A program made the translations under genes and the position numbers. DNA of 6,081 nt from Candidatus Omnitrophota bacterium (GTDB taxonomy: Bacteria > Omnitrophota > Gorgyraeia > DTHP01). The stretch lies in NCBI GenBank assembly GCA_023818555.1, contig JAMWCG010000060.1, positions 1 through 6,081 of the forward strand, in the 5' to 3' direction. How positions within the stretch are numbered: position 1 is the first letter of the stretch; each line of letters begins with the position of its first letter. Of this stretch, positions 5,792 to 6,081 are shown piece after piece. Under the pieces are notes generated by a model. It saw only the letters and a list, made by a program, of their open reading frames with translations. It searched no databases and was not told the origin of the DNA.

Positions 5792-6081
5792 ATGAAGGTC
5801 TATATCAAAACCTACGGCTGTCAGATGAATGTGCGGGATTCAGAAGTAATTTGTGGTTTACTACGAAATATGAACTACGAACTAACAACTAATCCGGCTG
5901 AAGCAGATGTTGTTGTTTTTAATACCTGTTCCGTGCGTAAACATGCAGAAGATAAGGTCTATAGCGCCCTGGGGCGACTGAAACGGCGGAAGCGCGAGCG
6001 GCCGGGAACCATCATTGGGGTTGTGGGCTGCATGGCGCAGAAGGACGGCCAGCTTATCTTCGAGCGGGCCCCATGGGTTGA
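5792..6081 (+). CDS. miaB: tRNA-2-methylthio-N6-dimethylallyladenosine synthase, N-terminal part (cut by window edge)
   Basis: MiaB is a radical SAM methylthiotransferase that adds a methylthio group to i6A37 of tRNAs reading UNN codons. The 96 complete codons cover the N-terminal UPF0004 domain. It starts MKVYIKTYGCQMNVRDSE and contains FNTCSVRKHAEDKV and IGVVGCMAQK. C10, C46 and C80 match the three ligands of the auxiliary [4Fe-4S] cluster. The radical SAM CxxxCxxC motif and TRAM domain would lie beyond the window. A GTG at 5789 is in frame directly before the ATG and could be the start instead. No convincing ribosome binding site is seen in the 18-bp gap after yqeY, so translational coupling is likely. 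GC content jumps from about 37% to about 65% at codon 57 or so (near 5960) while the MiaB reading frame continues. The NTCSVR...HAE signature separates this from MtaB and RimO. Confidence 0.95.
   Translation, partial: MKVYIKTYGCQMNVRDSEVICGLLRNMNYELTTNPAEADVVVFNTCSVRKHAEDKVYSALGRLKRRKRERPGTIIGVVGCMAQKDGQLIFERAPWV
5961..6081. other. GC-rich tract with foreign-looking composition inside miaB
   Basis: Counting by hand, 79 of 121 bases (65%) are G or C here, against 45 of 120 (about 37%) in the preceding stretch 5841-5960. Arginine codons in the tract are all CGG, CGC or CGA and many codons end in G or C (GCC, CTG, GGC, ATC), whereas the genes before it favour AGA and A/T-ending codons. The switch falls in a conserved part of miaB and leaves the frame intact. 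It may be an assembly junction between two organisms or a recombinant gene. Confidence 0.8.

Noticed and set aside
5861..5893. Repetitive CTACGAA/ACTACGAACTAACAACTAA pattern in miaB.
   Set aside because: It resembles short intergenic repeats of some genomes, but it lies in frame in a variable loop (residues 24-34) of a well-matched MiaB and is too short to call a repeat element.

Overview
The window is a gene-dense bacterial segment of roughly 40% GC up to about position 5960. Arginine is coded mostly by AGA there, and GTG starts are fairly common. It carries two Wood-Ljungdahl (reductive acetyl-CoA) genes, acsD and acsE, and a DUF763 gene of the kind seen in archaea and anaerobic or thermophilic bacteria. 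This fits a strict anaerobe with the folate-type acetyl-CoA pathway, probably from an uncultivated lineage. The sequence alone does not fix the phylum.

Layout. (1) Positions 1-400, minus strand: the N-terminal third of a membrane transporter resembling the major facilitator superfamily, cut by the window's left edge. (2) Positions 401-430: a 30-bp divergent intergenic region with a perfectly symmetrical TATTATAATA core that offers a -10 box to each strand. (3) Positions 431-1510: a DUF763 protein with a helix-hairpin-helix near its C-terminus. (4) Positions 1582-4874: a tight cluster, with its own promoter-like sequence, of acsD (corrinoid protein small subunit), acsE (methyltetrahydrofolate:corrinoid methyltransferase), panB (ketopantoate hydroxymethyltransferase) and a diverged ribulose-phosphate 3-epimerase relative. 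(5) Positions 4943-6081: a 105-residue protein that looks like a free-standing DnaA AAA+ lid segment, then yqeY, then the 5' end of miaB, cut by the right edge.

How the genes fit together. AcsE moves the methyl group of 5-methyltetrahydrofolate to the cobalt of the AcsC/AcsD corrinoid protein, which feeds acetyl-CoA synthase. PanB also uses a folate one-carbon unit (5,10-methylene-tetrahydrofolate), to start pantothenate and hence coenzyme A synthesis. The cluster therefore joins one-carbon folate chemistry to the CoA supply. acsA, acsB and acsC are not in the window, so the pathway genes are dispersed or lie elsewhere. The last block looks like housekeeping (tRNA modification and a GatB/YqeY protein) plus the unusual DnaA-like small gene.

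The two points most worth a second look are the free-standing DnaA-lid-like gene and an abrupt change inside miaB, from about 37% to about 65% GC near 5960, with the reading frame and MiaB homology unbroken across it. The change could be a metagenomic assembly chimera at a contig end or a true mosaic gene.
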